64,000 nt of DNA from RYN-230 sp963717125 (GCA_963717125.1 CAVQVG010000015.1:124001-188000); one strand, 5' to 3'. Shown: positions 32,547 through 42,346, numbered from the stretch's first letter. Made by a program: numbers and translations. Notes: generated by a model not told the origin, from the sequence alone.

Positions 32547-33767
32547 ATGGACACGCAGACGACACTGCTGGTCACCCTGACCGGCCGGGACCGGCCCGGG
32601 GTGACCTCCCGGCTGTTCACCGCCCTGACCGGGCAGGAGCTGACCGTGCTGGACATCGAGCAGGTGGTGATCCGGGGACGGCTGGTGCTCGGCGCCCTGC
32701 TCGGCTGCGGCGGCGATCCTGACCTGACCGCGATCCACCGGGCGATCCGCGCGGTCGCCGCCGACCTGGGCCTGGACGCCGAGATCACGATGGGTTCCGG
32801 GGAACAGGCCCGGCGCCGCGGCCGGCTGCATGTCACCGTGCTGGGCAGCCCGCTGACCCCGGCCGCGGTGGCGGCCATCGCGGGCCGGATCGCGGCCAGC
32901 GGGGCCAACATCGACCGCATCGACCGGCTCGCGCACCGCCCGGTGACGTGCATCGAGCTGGACGTCTCGGGCGCCGATCCAGGCGCGCTGCGGGTGGCGC
33001 TGGCCCAGGAGGCGACCCAGCAGGGCGTAGACGTGGCGGTGCAGCGCAGCGGCCTGCACCGGCGGGCCATGCGGCTGGTCGTGCTGGACGTGGACTCCAC
33101 GCTGATCGCCGGCGAGGTGATCGACCTGCTCGCCGCCCGCGCCGGGTGCGCCAGCCAGATGGCCAAGATCACCGAAGCCACCATGCGCGGTGAGCTGGAT
33201 TTCGCCGCCTCGCTCCGGGAACGCGTCGGCATGCTGGCCGGGCTGGACGAAGCCGTGCTCGACACCGTCCGCGGCGAGCTGCCGCTGGCCCCCGGCGCGC
33301 AGACCCTGATCCGCACCCTGCACCGGCTCGGCTTCCGGTGCGGGATCGTCAGCGGCGGCTTCACCCAGATCACCGGCCCGCTGGCGGCCGAGCTCGGCAT
33401 CGACTACATGGCCGCCAACACGCTGGAGATCATCGCGGGCAAGCTGACCGGGAAGCTGACCGGGCCGGTCATCGACCGGGCGGGCAAGGCGGACGCGCTG
33501 CGCCGGTTCGCCGCGCAGGCCGGGGTCCCGGTCAGCCAGGCCGTGGCCATCGGGGACGGCGCCAACGACCTGGACATGATCGCCGCGGCCGGCCTCGGGG
33601 TGGCGTTCAACGCCCGGCCGGTGGTCAAGGACGCGGCCGACACGTCGGTCAGCGTGCCCTATCTCGACTCGGTGCTGTACCTGCTCGGCGTGCCCCGCGA
33701 CGAGGTGGAGGCGGCGGAGGAAGGCGACCCGGCGGCGGGACCACGGTCAGCCCGGCGGGAAGACTGA
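32547..33767 (+). CDS. serB: phosphoserine phosphatase SerB with N-terminal ACT domains
   Basis: SerB releases phosphate from phosphoserine in the last step of serine synthesis. The 406-aa protein has two ACT-like segments (residues ~5-85 and ~93-165) that bind amino acids for feedback control, and a HAD phosphatase domain with motif I DVDSTLIAGE (catalytic Asp181 and Asp183), motif II GIVSGGFTQ, and motif III/IV GKADALRRF and GDGANDLDMIAAAGLG. This matches actinobacterial SerB2. It overlaps the 3' end of the convergent sixA gene by 21 bp. Confidence 0.94.
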   Translation: MDTQTTLLVTLTGRDRPGVTSRLFTALTGQELTVLDIEQVVIRGRLVLGALLGCGGDPDLTAIHRAIRAVAADLGLDAEITMGSGEQARRRGRLHVTVLGSPLTPAAVAAIAGRIAASGANIDRIDRLAHRPVTCIELDVSGADPGALRVALAQEATQQGVDVAVQRSGLHRRAMRLVVLDVDSTLIAGEVIDLLAARAGCASQMAKITEATMRGELDFAASLRERVGMLAGLDEAVLDTVRGELPLAPGAQTLIRTLHRLGFRCGIVSGGFTQITGPLAAELGIDYMAANTLEIIAGKLTGKLTGPVIDRAGKADALRRFAAQAGVPVSQAVAIGDGANDLDMIAAAGLGVAFNARPVVKDAADTSVSVPYLDSVLYLLGVPRDEVEAAEEGDPAAGPRSARRED

Positions 33768-34265
33768 CCCGCCCTTGGGCGTCCACAGCGTTTCCAGCGT
33801 CCCGGACCCCGGCGCGACCCCGGCCCAGCCGCCGCCAAACCCGATGACAGCCAGCGCCGAGGTGGGGAACCTCAGCTCGCGCCGGCCGGCCAGGGCGAGC
33901 ACCAGTTCGGCGGATCCTGGGTTGTGCCCGACCAGGGCCAGGATGCTGACCTCGTCCGGGGTTTCCTGGACCACGGTGAGCAGGTCGCCGGGGCTGGCCT
34001 CGTACAGCCGGGGGTCGTAACGCAGCATCCCGGGCTCGTCACCGGCCCAGCCGAGCTGGTCGCTGACCAGGTCCCAGGTCTGCCTGGTGCGCTCGGCGGT
34101 GGAGCAGACCACCTGATCAGGCGTGAAACCCTGGTCGCGTAGCCACCGCCCGGCGGCGGCCGCGTCCCGCTGCCCCCGGGCGGACAGCGGCCGGTCCACG
34201 TCGGCGGTGCCCTCCGGGTAAGCCGACTTGCTGTGCCGCAGCACCAGCAGCGTGCGCTCGGTCAT
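33747..34265 (-). CDS. SixA-like histidine phosphatase
   Basis: The product (172 aa from the ATG at 34265) is a short histidine-phosphatase-fold enzyme: LLVLRHSKSAYP carries the catalytic RH, followed by DRPLSARGQRDAAAAGRWL, CSTAERTRQTWDLV and VGHNPGSAELVLALAG with the second His. Family members dephosphorylate histidine phosphotransfer proteins or small phosphoesters; the substrate here is unknown. A GTG at 34292 could add nine residues, but these overlap a hairpin terminator. It converges with serB. Confidence 0.87.
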   Translation of the reverse strand: MTERTLLVLRHSKSAYPEGTADVDRPLSARGQRDAAAAGRWLRDQGFTPDQVVCSTAERTRQTWDLVSDQLGWAGDEPGMLRYDPRLYEASPGDLLTVVQETPDEVSILALVGHNPGSAELVLALAGRRELRFPTSALAVIGFGGGWAGVAPGSGTLETLWTPKGGSVFPPG

Positions 34266-34276
34266 GACGTCCAAGT

Positions 34277-34314
34277 ATGATCCCCCGGCCACGCCACGAT
34301 GGCCGGGGGATCAT
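34277..34314. terminator. 15-bp hairpin downstream of hppA
   Basis: Left arm 34277-34291 (ATGATCCCCCGGCCA) and right arm 34300-34314 are exact reverse complements with an 8-base loop. It lies 28 bp after the hppA stop and just before sixA on the same strand, so it should end hppA transcription. Confidence 0.85.
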
Positions 34315-34342
34315 CTCGCGATGCGGGAGCGGTCCCGGGCGG

Positions 34343-36697
34343 TCAGCCCGGGGTGCTCGCCGGGGCCGGGCCGGACGGCTCGGCTGGCTCCGGGGTGGCC
34401 GACTCGGCCGGCGCGGCAGGCCCGCCCGAGGACACGCTGGTGGACCGCCGCTTGGAAATCACGACCGCGGAGACCACGATGGCCACCGCCACGATGGCCA
34501 CGCCCGCGCGCAGCCCGGCGTTGTGGCTGTACTTGACCACGCTGGTGGCGATCAGCAGCGAGACCAGGTTCATCACCTTGATCAGCGGGTTGATGGCCGG
34601 GCCCGCGGTGTCCTTGAACGGGTCACCGACGGTGTCACCGATGATCGTCGCCTCGTGCGCCTCGGACCCCTTGCCGCCGTAGTTGCCGTCCTCGACCAGC
34701 TTCTTGGCGTTGTCCCAGGCACCACCGGAGTTGGCCAGGAACACGGCCATCAGCGCGCCGGCCGCGATGGTACCGGCCAGGTAGGCGCCGAGCGGCGCGT
34801 AGCCGAACGCGAAGCCGACCGCGATCGGGGTGAGCACCGCCAGCAGGCCCGGGGTGGCCAGCTCACGCAGCGAATCCTTGGTGCAGATGTCCACCACCCG
34901 GCCGTACTCGGGCTTCTCGGTGAAGTCCATGATCCCCGGGTGGGTGCGGAACTGCTCGCGTACCTCGTAGACGACCTGGCCGGCCGCCCGGCCCACCGCC
35001 ATGATCAGCAGTCCGGCGAAGTAGAACACGACGCACGCGCCGATGATGACGCCGACCAGAACGTTGGGCCGGTCCACCGACAGGCTGAAGGTGCTCCCCG
35101 CCTTGCCGAGCGCGCCTACCACGGTGGTACGGAACGAGCCGAACAGGGCGGTGGCGGCCAGCACCGCGGTCGCGATCGCGATGCCCTTGGTGATGGCCTT
35201 GGTGGTGTTGCCCACCGCGTCCAGCTTGGTGAGCACCTGGGCACCGTCGCCGCTAACGTCGCCGGACATCTCGGCGATGCCCTGCGCGTTGTCCGAGACC
35301 GGGCCGAACGTGTCCATGGACACGATGACACCGACCGTGGTCAGCAGGCCGGTGCCAGCCAGGGCCACCGCGAACAGGGCGATGGTCGCGTTACCCGTGC
35401 CGAGCAGGAAGGCCGCGTAGACCGCCCCGCCGATGAGCAACGCCGAGTACACGGCCGACTCGAGCCCGATCGAGATGCCGGACAGGATGACCGTGGCCGC
35501 GCCGGTCAGCGAGCTTTCCCCGATCTCCCTGACCGGCTTGCGGTTGGTCTCGGTGAAGTACCCGGTGAGCAGCTGGATGGCGCTGGCCAGCACCAGGCCG
35601 ATGATGACCGCGCCGATGGCCAGCAGCCGGGGGCTGCCGCCGTGGCTGAGGATCGCCGCAGCGCCGGCCCCGGTCACGCCCTTGAGCTCGCTGAAATGGG
35701 CTGGCAGGTAGAGGAACGAAGCGCCGATCACCAGCACCAGCGAGATGACCGCGGAGATGAAGAAACCGCGGTTGATGGCGGTCATCCCGCTCCGGTCGCC
35801 CTTGCGTGGCATGGTCACGAAGATGCCGGCCACCGCGGTGATGACCCCGATCATCGGGATGATCAGCGGGAAGACGAGGCCATCGTTACCGAACGCCGCC
35901 TTGCCCAGGATGAGCGCCGCCACCAGCATGACGGCGTACGACTCGAACAAGTCGGCGGCCATCCCGGCGCAGTCGCCCACGTTGTCCCCGACGTTGTCGG
36001 CGATGGTGGCCGCGTTCCGCGGGTCGTCCTCGGGGATGCCCTTCTCGACCTTGCCGACCAGGTCGGCACCCACGTCGGCGGCCTTGGTGAAGATGCCGCC
36101 GCCGACGCGCATGAACATGGCCAGCAAGGCGGCGCCGAAGCCGAAGCCCTCCAGCACGTTCGGCGCGTTCTCCCGGTACAGGATGACCACCAGCGCGGCG
36201 CCGAACAGGCCCAGGCCGACGGTGAACATGCCCGCCACCCCACCGGTGCGGAACGCGATCCGCATCGCGGGCCGCTCGCCATCGAAGCCGGCCCGGGCCG
36301 CCGCGGCCACCCGGACGTTGCCGCGCACCGCCAGCCACATGCCGGTGAACCCGGTAGTGGCCGAGAACAGCGCGCCGACCAGGAAGAAGATGCTGCGGCC
36401 CCAGCGCACCGATGATCCGTCCGCGGGCAGCAGCAACAGCACGAAGAAAATGACAACAACGAAAACGCCCAGCGTGCGGAACTGGCGCCGCAGGTACGCG
36501 GCCGCCCCTTCCTGCACCGCGTGGGCGATCTCCTGCATCCGCTCGGTGCCCTGGCTGGCGGCGAGTACCTCACGTACCAGCACGCCGGCCACGGCCAGGG
36601 CGAGCAGCGCGATCACGGCGACAACGATGACCCATGTCAAGTTGCCGCCGCTGACGCTGACCGGCCCGCTCCCCGCGGCGAGTGTGAGCCCAGACAT
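34343..36697 (-). CDS. hppA: K+-independent membrane-bound proton-pumping pyrophosphatase
   Basis: The enzyme hydrolyses pyrophosphate and pumps protons across the membrane. The 784-aa protein has ~16 hydrophobic helices and all signature sequences: GGGIFTKAADVGADLVGKVE, DDPRNAATIADNVGDNVGDCAG (Mg-PPi site), SMDTFGPVSDNAQGIAEM, NSGGAWDNAKK and IGDTVGDPFKDTAGPAINP. The segment GNTTKAITKG has Lys at the position that marks the K+-independent subclass. GGAGG lies ahead of the ATG. The C-terminal ~25 residues are a Pro/Ala/Glu-rich tail. It is followed by a hairpin terminator. Confidence 0.96.
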   Translation of the reverse strand: MSGLTLAAGSGPVSVSGGNLTWVIVVAVIALLALAVAGVLVREVLAASQGTERMQEIAHAVQEGAAAYLRRQFRTLGVFVVVIFFVLLLLPADGSSVRWGRSIFFLVGALFSATTGFTGMWLAVRGNVRVAAAARAGFDGERPAMRIAFRTGGVAGMFTVGLGLFGAALVVILYRENAPNVLEGFGFGAALLAMFMRVGGGIFTKAADVGADLVGKVEKGIPEDDPRNAATIADNVGDNVGDCAGMAADLFESYAVMLVAALILGKAAFGNDGLVFPLIIPMIGVITAVAGIFVTMPRKGDRSGMTAINRGFFISAVISLVLVIGASFLYLPAHFSELKGVTGAGAAAILSHGGSPRLLAIGAVIIGLVLASAIQLLTGYFTETNRKPVREIGESSLTGAATVILSGISIGLESAVYSALLIGGAVYAAFLLGTGNATIALFAVALAGTGLLTTVGVIVSMDTFGPVSDNAQGIAEMSGDVSGDGAQVLTKLDAVGNTTKAITKGIAIATAVLAATALFGSFRTTVVGALGKAGSTFSLSVDRPNVLVGVIIGACVVFYFAGLLIMAVGRAAGQVVYEVREQFRTHPGIMDFTEKPEYGRVVDICTKDSLRELATPGLLAVLTPIAVGFAFGYAPLGAYLAGTIAAGALMAVFLANSGGAWDNAKKLVEDGNYGGKGSEAHEATIIGDTVGDPFKDTAGPAINPLIKVMNLVSLLIATSVVKYSHNAGLRAGVAIVAVAIVVSAVVISKRRSTSVSSGGPAAPAESATPEPAEPSGPAPASTPG

Positions 36698-36936
36698 CCT
36701 TGTTCTGTCCTCCTAGACAGTGGCACGCGGCCGCCCGGCCCGCGCTTGGCTGTTCCCGGGACGCACAGGATGGACGCAGTGCCAAAAAAGCAGTGCCGGG
36801 AGTCTACGCATGTCGGCCGCCGGATGCGAGGCGGGGTCAGGCCCGCTGCAGGGCCGCGCTGCTCCCCCGCACAGGTAATCACATTAGGGCTGGGGCTGGC
36901 AGAGATGTCCACACATCGGCTGCCAGCCCGGCTGCG

Positions 36937-36956
36937 GTGGCCGGTCAGCCGGCCAC
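36937..36956. terminator. 8-bp hairpin spanning the anti-sigma gene stop codon
   Basis: GTGGCCGG-TCAG-CCGGCCAC is a perfect hairpin. The loop TCAG contains the complement of the TGA stop (36945-36947) of the minus-strand anti-sigma gene, so the terminator is embedded in the end of the coding region. The rest of the 247-bp gap up to hppA holds only the hppA promoter region as far as I can see. Confidence 0.65.
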
Positions 36957-37412
36957 GCCGCCAGATGGCCAGCTCATCCTGATACTGAGCCCGGCGGATG
37001 TGCGGGTGAACTGGACGTCGTCGGCCAGGCCCGCGATGACCGCGAGACCCAGGCCTTCCTGCGGGTAACCACCCGCAGTGTGAGCACTATCACCGTTGGC
37101 CACCCCGTTGCCGGCCCACTCCCCGGGCGGCGCGACCGCACCGGTCCCGGGGTCGGCGGCGGCGATCGCCGCGTCGGTGACGACAACCTCGAACCGCCCG
37201 TCCGACCCGGTCAGCTCGATCCGGACCGGCTCGGCGGGGCATTGCGCCTGGTGCGCCTCGACCGCGCGGGAGCAGGCCTCGCCCACCGCGAGGCGGACCT
37301 CGTCGAGGAGGGCCTCCTCGACGCCGCTTCGCCGCGCGACGGCGGTGGCGACCAGCCGGGCCGTGCGCACGTGCACGGGCAGCGGCGTGAAGCTCATTTC
37401 AACAGTGGCCAT
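36945..37412 (-). CDS. RsbW-like ATP-binding anti-sigma regulatory factor
   Basis: These GHKL-fold serine kinases phosphorylate a STAS-domain partner and sequester a sigma factor. The 155-aa product shows an N-box-like helix (LDEVRLAVGEACSRAVEAHQA), a DAAIAAADPG segment in the G1 position, and GLGLAVIAGLADDVQF (G2 box). The match to the canonical G1 box (D.G.G) is weakened. It lies 24 bp downstream of bldG on the same strand, the arrangement seen for the bldG-orf3 pair of Streptomyces, so BldG is its likely partner. Confidence 0.88.
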   Translation of the reverse strand: MATVEMSFTPLPVHVRTARLVATAVARRSGVEEALLDEVRLAVGEACSRAVEAHQAQCPAEPVRIELTGSDGRFEVVVTDAAIAAADPGTGAVAPPGEWAGNGVANGDSAHTAGGYPQEGLGLAVIAGLADDVQFTRTSAGLSIRMSWPSGGVAG

Positions 37413-37436
37413 GACGGGATGAAGAGCGCGCAGCCG

Positions 37437-37787
37437 CTACTTCTCCGACTTCCGGGCCGTGATCGCCTCGTTGACGCTGTCGTGAATCCCGAAGACCTTG
37501 GTCAGCCCGGTGATGCGGAAGATCTTGAGGATGCGCTCCTGGGTGCACACCAGGTCGAGCGACCCGTCGTGGGCGCGGACCCGCTTGAGCCCGCCGACCA
37601 GCACCCCGAGTCCGGTCGAGTCCAGGAACTCGACCTTCTCCATGTTCACCACGAGCTGATAATGACCGTTGTTCACCAGTTCGATGAGCAGCTCACGGAG
37701 CCGCGGCGCGGTGTAGACGTCGATCTCACCCTCGACGTTGACAACCTCGATCCCATCCCTGGTGTGGTGGTCAAGCTTCAGATCCAC
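37437..37787 (-). CDS. bldG: BldG-like STAS-domain anti-sigma factor antagonist
   Basis: BldG controls sigma-factor release during development and stress in Streptomyces and is regulated by phosphorylation of one serine. The 116-aa STAS protein contains EGEIDVYTAPRLRE, the phosphorylation-site motif FLDSTGLGVLVGGLKRVRAH with Ser57 at the same position as BldG Ser57, and CTQERILKIFRITGLTKVF. The pairing with an anti-sigma gene and a divergent DEAD/DEAH helicase gene matches the Streptomyces bldG locus, supporting orthology. Confidence 0.93.
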   Translation of the reverse strand: MDLKLDHHTRDGIEVVNVEGEIDVYTAPRLRELLIELVNNGHYQLVVNMEKVEFLDSTGLGVLVGGLKRVRAHDGSLDLVCTQERILKIFRITGLTKVFGIHDSVNEAITARKSEK

Positions 37788-37962
37788 AAATCCTCCAGCG
37801 CCATGCAGCCCTCATCAGTCGGGCTTCGTCTATCTCGTCAGTGGCCGGGCGGCCCGGGGAGGACCAGGTCCCTCCGCGGAGGCATCTGGTCCCGTGGCGC
37901 ATTCAACCACGCTCTGACGTCATGTCTACACGAGTTCACGCTTCGAGGCACCTCGGGTACAG

Positions 37963-40351
37963 ATGTCACACTGGGAGCCGATGACTACCCTCACTCCGCT
38001 CCGGGCGGGCGAGCCCCCGCTCCCGGCTTCCTCCCCCGCAGACCTCGTGCTGCGCCACGGCGCGCAGTCAGGACGCCTGATCCACGTAGAGTACATGGCC
38101 GGCCGCGAAGGGCGGCGGGTGACCTGGCCCAGCTGGGCGCCGGCCGCGGTGACCGAGGGCTTTTCCCGGCTGGGCGTGCCCGCGCCGTGGGCGCACCAGG
38201 CGGCCATGGCCGAGCAGGCCCGGGCCGGCCGGGATGTGATCATCGCCACCGGCACCGCGTCCGGCAAGTCGCTGGGCTACCTGCTGCCCGCGCTCACCGC
38301 GGTGCTGGAGGCGGGCACCGTGCTCTATCTCGCGCCGACCAGGGCGCTGGCCGCGGACCAGCTGCGCGCGGTCGGTGAGCTGGGCATCCCCGGGGTGCGC
38401 GCGGCGGTGCTGGACGGCGACACGCCGGCCGCCCAGCGGGACTGGGCCCGCAGCCACGCCAACTACCTGCTCACCACGCCGGACATGCTGCACCAGACGC
38501 TGCTCCCCCGGCATGCCCGGTGGACCGGGTTCTACCGGCGGCTGCGCTACGTCGTGGTGGACGAGTGCCACAGCTACCGCGGCGTGTTCGGCTCGCACGT
38601 GGCCCAGGTGCTGCGCCTGGCTGCACCGGATCGCGGCGCATCACATCGAGGCGGCGGCCGGCGGGCCCGGCAGCACTACGGCAACCGGCCCCGCGTTCCT
38701 GCTCGCCTCGGCCACGGTCAGCGACCCGGCCGGCTGCGCGCGGCTGCTCACCGGGCGGCCCGCCGCGGCGGTCACGGAGAACGCCGCGCCCCGCGGGCCG
38801 GTCACGTTCGGCTTGTGGGAGCCGCCGCTGACCCGGGTGGACGGCGCGGCGGACGCGCCGGTCCGGCGCAGCGCCACCGCGGAAGCGGCCAGCCTGCTCG
38901 CCGATCTGGTGGCCGAGCAGGTCCCGGTGCTCGCCTTCACCCGGTCCCGGCGCGGCGCCGAGGGGGTGGCGCTGGCCGCGCGGCGCGCGCTCCGCGAGGC
39001 AGGCGCGGCGGCCGAGAGTGAGCGGGTAGCGGCCTACCGGTCCGGTTACCTGCGCGAGGACCGCCGGGCCTTGGAGGAGGCGCTGCGCACCGGGGCCATC
39101 ACCGGGCTGGCCACCACCACCGCGCTGGAACTGGGCGTGGACATCACCGGCCTGGACGCGGTGCTCATCGTCGGGTGGCCGGGTACCCGGGCCGCGCTGT
39201 GGCAGCAGGCCGGCCGGGCCGGCCGGGCCGGCCGCCCCGCGGTGGTGGTGCTGATCGCCCGGGACGACCCGCTGGACACGTACCTGGTGCACCACCCCGA
39301 GGCGCTGCTGCAAAGCCCGGTCGAGGCGACCGTGCTGGACCCGGACAACCCGTATGTGCTGGCCCCGCATCTCTGCGCGGCGGCCGCCGAACTGCCGCTC
39401 ACCGAGACGGACCTGGCCACGTTCGGCCCCAGTACCAGCGAGATCGCCGGCGCGCTGACCCGGCGGGGGATGCTGCGCCGCCGCGGCGGCGCGCTGTACT
39501 GGACCAGCCGGGGCCGGCCGCGGCAGACCGGGCTGCGCGGTACCGGGACCCGCCCCGTCAAGATCGTTGAGCTGCCCACCGGCCGGCTGGTGGGGACGGT
39601 GGACGAGCCGTCCGCACACCTGCTCGTGCACGCCGGGGCGGTCTACCCGCACCAGGGCGAGATGTACCTGGTCGAGGAGCTTGACCTGGCCGGTGGGGTG
39701 GCGCTGGTCCGGCCCGCCGACCCCGGGTACGCGACCGCGGCCCGCCAGGTCACCTCGATCGAGATCACCCGTGCGCTGCGCAGTGAGAGTTGGCAGGACG
39801 CCACGGTGCATTTTGGTGACGTGCAGGTGAGACGGCAGGTGACCGGGTACGTCCGGCGCAGCGCCCGGACGAACCGCCCGCTCGGCCAGGTCCCGCTCAG
39901 CCTGCCGCCGCAGACGCTGCGCACCCGGGCCGTATGGTGGACGATCTCGGCCCGCCAGCGCCGCCATCTGCTGGACCGCGGGGTGGACCTGGCCGGGGCC
40001 GCGCACGCCGCTGAGCACGCCTCGATCGGGTTGCTGCCGCTGTTCGCGGCCTGCGACCGGTGGGACGTCGGCGGCGTGTCCGCGGCCGAGCACCCGGCGA
40101 CCGGCCAGCTCACCGTGTTCGTGTACGACGGGCACGACGGTGGGGCGGGCTTCGCGGAGCGCGGCTTCCAGGCCGCCAGGGACTGGCTGCCGGCAACTGC
40201 GGACGCCATTCGCAGTTGTGCGTGCCAGACCGGCTGCCCGTCCTGTATCCAGTCACCCAAGTGCGGGAACGGCAACGAGCCGCTGTCCAAGCAGGGTGCC
40301 CTGCGCCTGCTCGACGGCCTGCTGGCTACGGCCGCCGCGCCCGGACAGTAG
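37963..40351 (+). pseudogene. MrfA/YprA-like DEAD/DEAH-box DNA helicase, frameshifted
   Basis: MrfA-type helicases act in DNA repair. The first part carries the Q-region APWAHQAAMAEQA, Walker A ATGTASGKSLGYLLPA, PTRALAADQ, TTPDMLHQTLL and the DECH box in VVVDECHSYRGVFGSHVAQVLR. Near 38615-38632 the reading frame shifts by one and continues LHRIAAHHI, LLASATVSDPAG, VDITGLDAVLIVGWPGTRAALWQQAGRAGR, then the DUF1998 zinc site CACQTGCPSCIQSPKC near the end. One extra T in CGCC[T]GG accounts for the shift; the repaired protein is ~795 aa. ATGs at 37963 and 37981 are both possible starts (GGGAG lies 3 nt before 37981). The rest looks intact, so an assembly error is possible. Confidence 0.88.
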
Positions 40352-40427
40352 TGCCTCGGACAGTTCTGACGGCGAGCCCGGCACCCCGGCCTGACCAGGG
40401 CAAAGGCCGGCAAAGCAGCAGTAAGGG

Positions 40428-40461
40428 GGCGACCCCCGCCGGGGGGAGAGCGGGGGTCGCC
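40428..40461. terminator. 12-bp hairpin downstream of the helicase gene
   Basis: GGCGACCCCCGC (40428-40439) and GCGGGGGTCGCC (40450-40461) are exact reverse complements with a 10-base loop. It is 76 bp past the helicase stop and precedes the next gene on the same strand. The gap 40352-40592 otherwise shows a second weaker CCGGC/GCCGG pair and a promoter region. Confidence 0.75.
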
Positions 40462-40592
40462 AAACGGTCCGGCCCCGGGGGGCAGAGCCGGTCCCGTCAC
40501 TCAGCAAAGCCTACGTGTATCCGGGCCAAGTTACCAATTGGTCATGCTGAGCTGCCAACGATTGCACGCATTCGGCCATAGGCTCCGGTGGT

Positions 40593-41315
40593 GTGACTAG
40601 TTCCGTCGCCGGCGGTGGCCGGCCGGTCGCGGCGTTCTTCGACCTGGATAAAACGATCATCGCGAAGTCGGCCACACTCGCCTACGGGCCCTCGTTTTAC
40701 CGGAATGGCCTGATCAGCCGGGGTGACGCGGTACGCGGTGCGGCGGCCCAGCTGCTTTTCAGCCGGCACGGCGCCAGCCACCAGCGGATGGAGCGGATCC
40801 GTGAGCAGGTCGGCCAGTTGTGTCGCGGCTGGCCGGCCGAGCGGGTGCGGGACATCGTCACCCGGCACCTGGACGAACTGATCCTGCCGTACGTCTATGA
40901 CGAAGCCCGGGCCCTGCTCAGCCGGCACCGCGCCGCGGGCGAGGACGTGATCATCGTGAGCACGTCCGGGCAGGAGATGGTCGGGCCGATCGGCGCCCTG
41001 CTCGGCGCGGCCCTGGTCATCGCCACCCGGATGGAGATCGCCGAGGGCTGCTACACCGGGCAGATGGAGTTCTACGCCTACGGCGAGGCCAAGGCGGAGC
41101 AGGTCCGGGAGCTGGCCGCGGAACGCGGCTACCAGCTGGCCGACTGCTACGCCTACAGCGACTCGGTCACCGACCTGCCCATGCTGGAGGCCGTCGGCCG
41201 GCCGCACGCGGTGAACCCGGACCGGGCCCTGCGCCGGCTGGCCCAGCAGCGCGGCTGGCCGGTGCTGGCGTTCCGTGAGCTGCCCGCGGCGGGACTGCCA
41301 CGGCCCGGGGCCTGA
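40593..41315 (+). CDS. HAD-IB family hydrolase (SerB1-like)
   Basis: The 240-aa cytosolic protein belongs to HAD subfamily IB, which includes phosphoserine phosphatase-like enzymes. Visible motifs are I FFDLDKTIIAKSATLAY (nucleophile Asp), II VIIVSTSGQEMV, III in GEAKAEQVRELA and IV CYAYSDSVTDLPMLEAVG. A cap domain of helices lies between I and II. Members of this subgroup often act on lysophospholipids or phosphorylated sugars, so the substrate is uncertain; the true SerB is the 32547 gene. The GTG start is short of a clear ribosome site. Confidence 0.87.
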   Translation: MTSSVAGGGRPVAAFFDLDKTIIAKSATLAYGPSFYRNGLISRGDAVRGAAAQLLFSRHGASHQRMERIREQVGQLCRGWPAERVRDIVTRHLDELILPYVYDEARALLSRHRAAGEDVIIVSTSGQEMVGPIGALLGAALVIATRMEIAEGCYTGQMEFYAYGEAKAEQVRELAAERGYQLADCYAYSDSVTDLPMLEAVGRPHAVNPDRALRRLAQQRGWPVLAFRELPAAGLPRPGA

Positions 41316-41895
41316 CCGGGCGGACCGCGCCGCCCAGGAATGCGACCGGGCGGATCGATCGAGATAACGAATCCTGCCCGGCCAGCTCTTTTCCTGCCCG
41401 CTGATCCGCCGTAGAAAGGTGTGTAGTACGGAAGTCCTGGCACGGCAGCCGGGTACCCACGCGACCAGCAGCCGCGGAAGGCGGCGGAGGTAGGCCCAGG
41501 TCCAGGCCACGTCAGCACCTAGCGGCGGGCCAGGGACTACCCGGGATGATGAGGTGCACGCTTGGTAGCCCGCCCTGCCGTGCCAGGCTTCTTTGCCTGG
41601 GTGGCGGCGGCCCCCCGGACCCCTCGCTGGTACCGCCTTTCCGCGCCCTTCCCGGACTCTGGGCACTCGGCGGAAAACCGCTGTGGGCTGGTCATTGGTG
41701 ATGCTCCCGCGCAATAGCGGAAGGCCGCGCTGAAGTGCGGTCAGGTAATCCCGTAAGATCGCGTCCGGGGGGACTGCTGTTCCCGGGATTTAGCGGCAAT
41801 TCCTGGCGCCTCGCGCCCGGACTGACCTGCTGCCCACCCTGTGCGAGTGAATCACAGGAAAAGTGAGCGGCACCGATCGCGCGAGGGGAGTGCGG
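41316..41895. other. 580-bp non-coding region upstream of the holin-like gene
   Basis: No reading frame here has plausible coding character, and I recognise no tRNA or known riboswitch. There are GC-rich arms (for example around 41475-41560 and 41600-41690) that could fold, and a purine-rich, relatively AT-rich stretch near 41700-41880 that should contain the promoter of the next genes. GAGGGGAG at 41883-41890 is the ribosome site of the 41896 gene. Confidence 0.4.
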
Positions 41896-42342
41896 ATGGC
41901 CAGGCCCGCAGTTACGCGGTCGCTGGGCAATGCCAGCGAGCCGTCAATCGGTGATCTCGTCTCGCAGGCCATCAAGGACGTCACCACGCTGGTCAAGTGC
42001 GAAATTGACCTGGCCAAGGTGGAGTTGCGCGGGGACGCCCGCCGGGTCGGCCTGGCGGTCGCCCTGGGCGGCACCATCATGTTCTTCGGCGTCCTTATCC
42101 TGGTCATGCTCAGCTTCGCCTACGCCTACGGGCTGATCACGGCGGGCATCTGGACCTGGGCTGCGTTCCTGATCGTGGCTGGCACCTGGGGTGGGCTGGC
42201 CATCGTCTGCGCCCTGGTCATCTGGCTCAGGTTGCGCGGAATCAGCGGGCTGCGCCGGACGCGTGAGTCCGTCCGGGACGACCTGGCCATGCTCAAGCAG
42301 GACGAGGAGACGCCGGGGCGGCCGGCGGTCGAGGCGGGCTGA
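41896..42342 (+). CDS. Holin-X (DUF1469)-like phage holin superfamily membrane protein
   Basis: The 148-aa product has the family layout: a short N-terminus, an amphipathic helix (IGDLVSQAIKDVTTLVKCEIDLAKVELRGDARR), two membrane helices (VALGGTIMFFGVLILVMLSFAYAYG and WTWAAFLIVAGTWGGLAIVCALVIWL) and a charged C-terminus. Such proteins are chromosomal in most actinomycetes and are not evidence of a prophage; the role is unknown. I choose the ATG at 41896 with GAGGGGAG 5 nt upstream; a GTG at 41863 would add 11 residues. It starts an operon with the hydrolase and DUF309 genes. Confidence 0.85.
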   Translation: MARPAVTRSLGNASEPSIGDLVSQAIKDVTTLVKCEIDLAKVELRGDARRVGLAVALGGTIMFFGVLILVMLSFAYAYGLITAGIWTWAAFLIVAGTWGGLAIVCALVIWLRLRGISGLRRTRESVRDDLAMLKQDEETPGRPAVEAG

Positions 42343-42346
42343 CCCC

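Noticed and set aside
40428..40461. Another copy of the family-A repeat
   Set aside because: It shares G- and C-runs but lacks the GGCGCGAAGCG core, so I treat it as an ordinary terminator.
41896..42342. Prophage signature from the holin-like gene
   Set aside because: Holin-X-type genes are ordinary in actinomycete chromosomes and no other phage genes are present.
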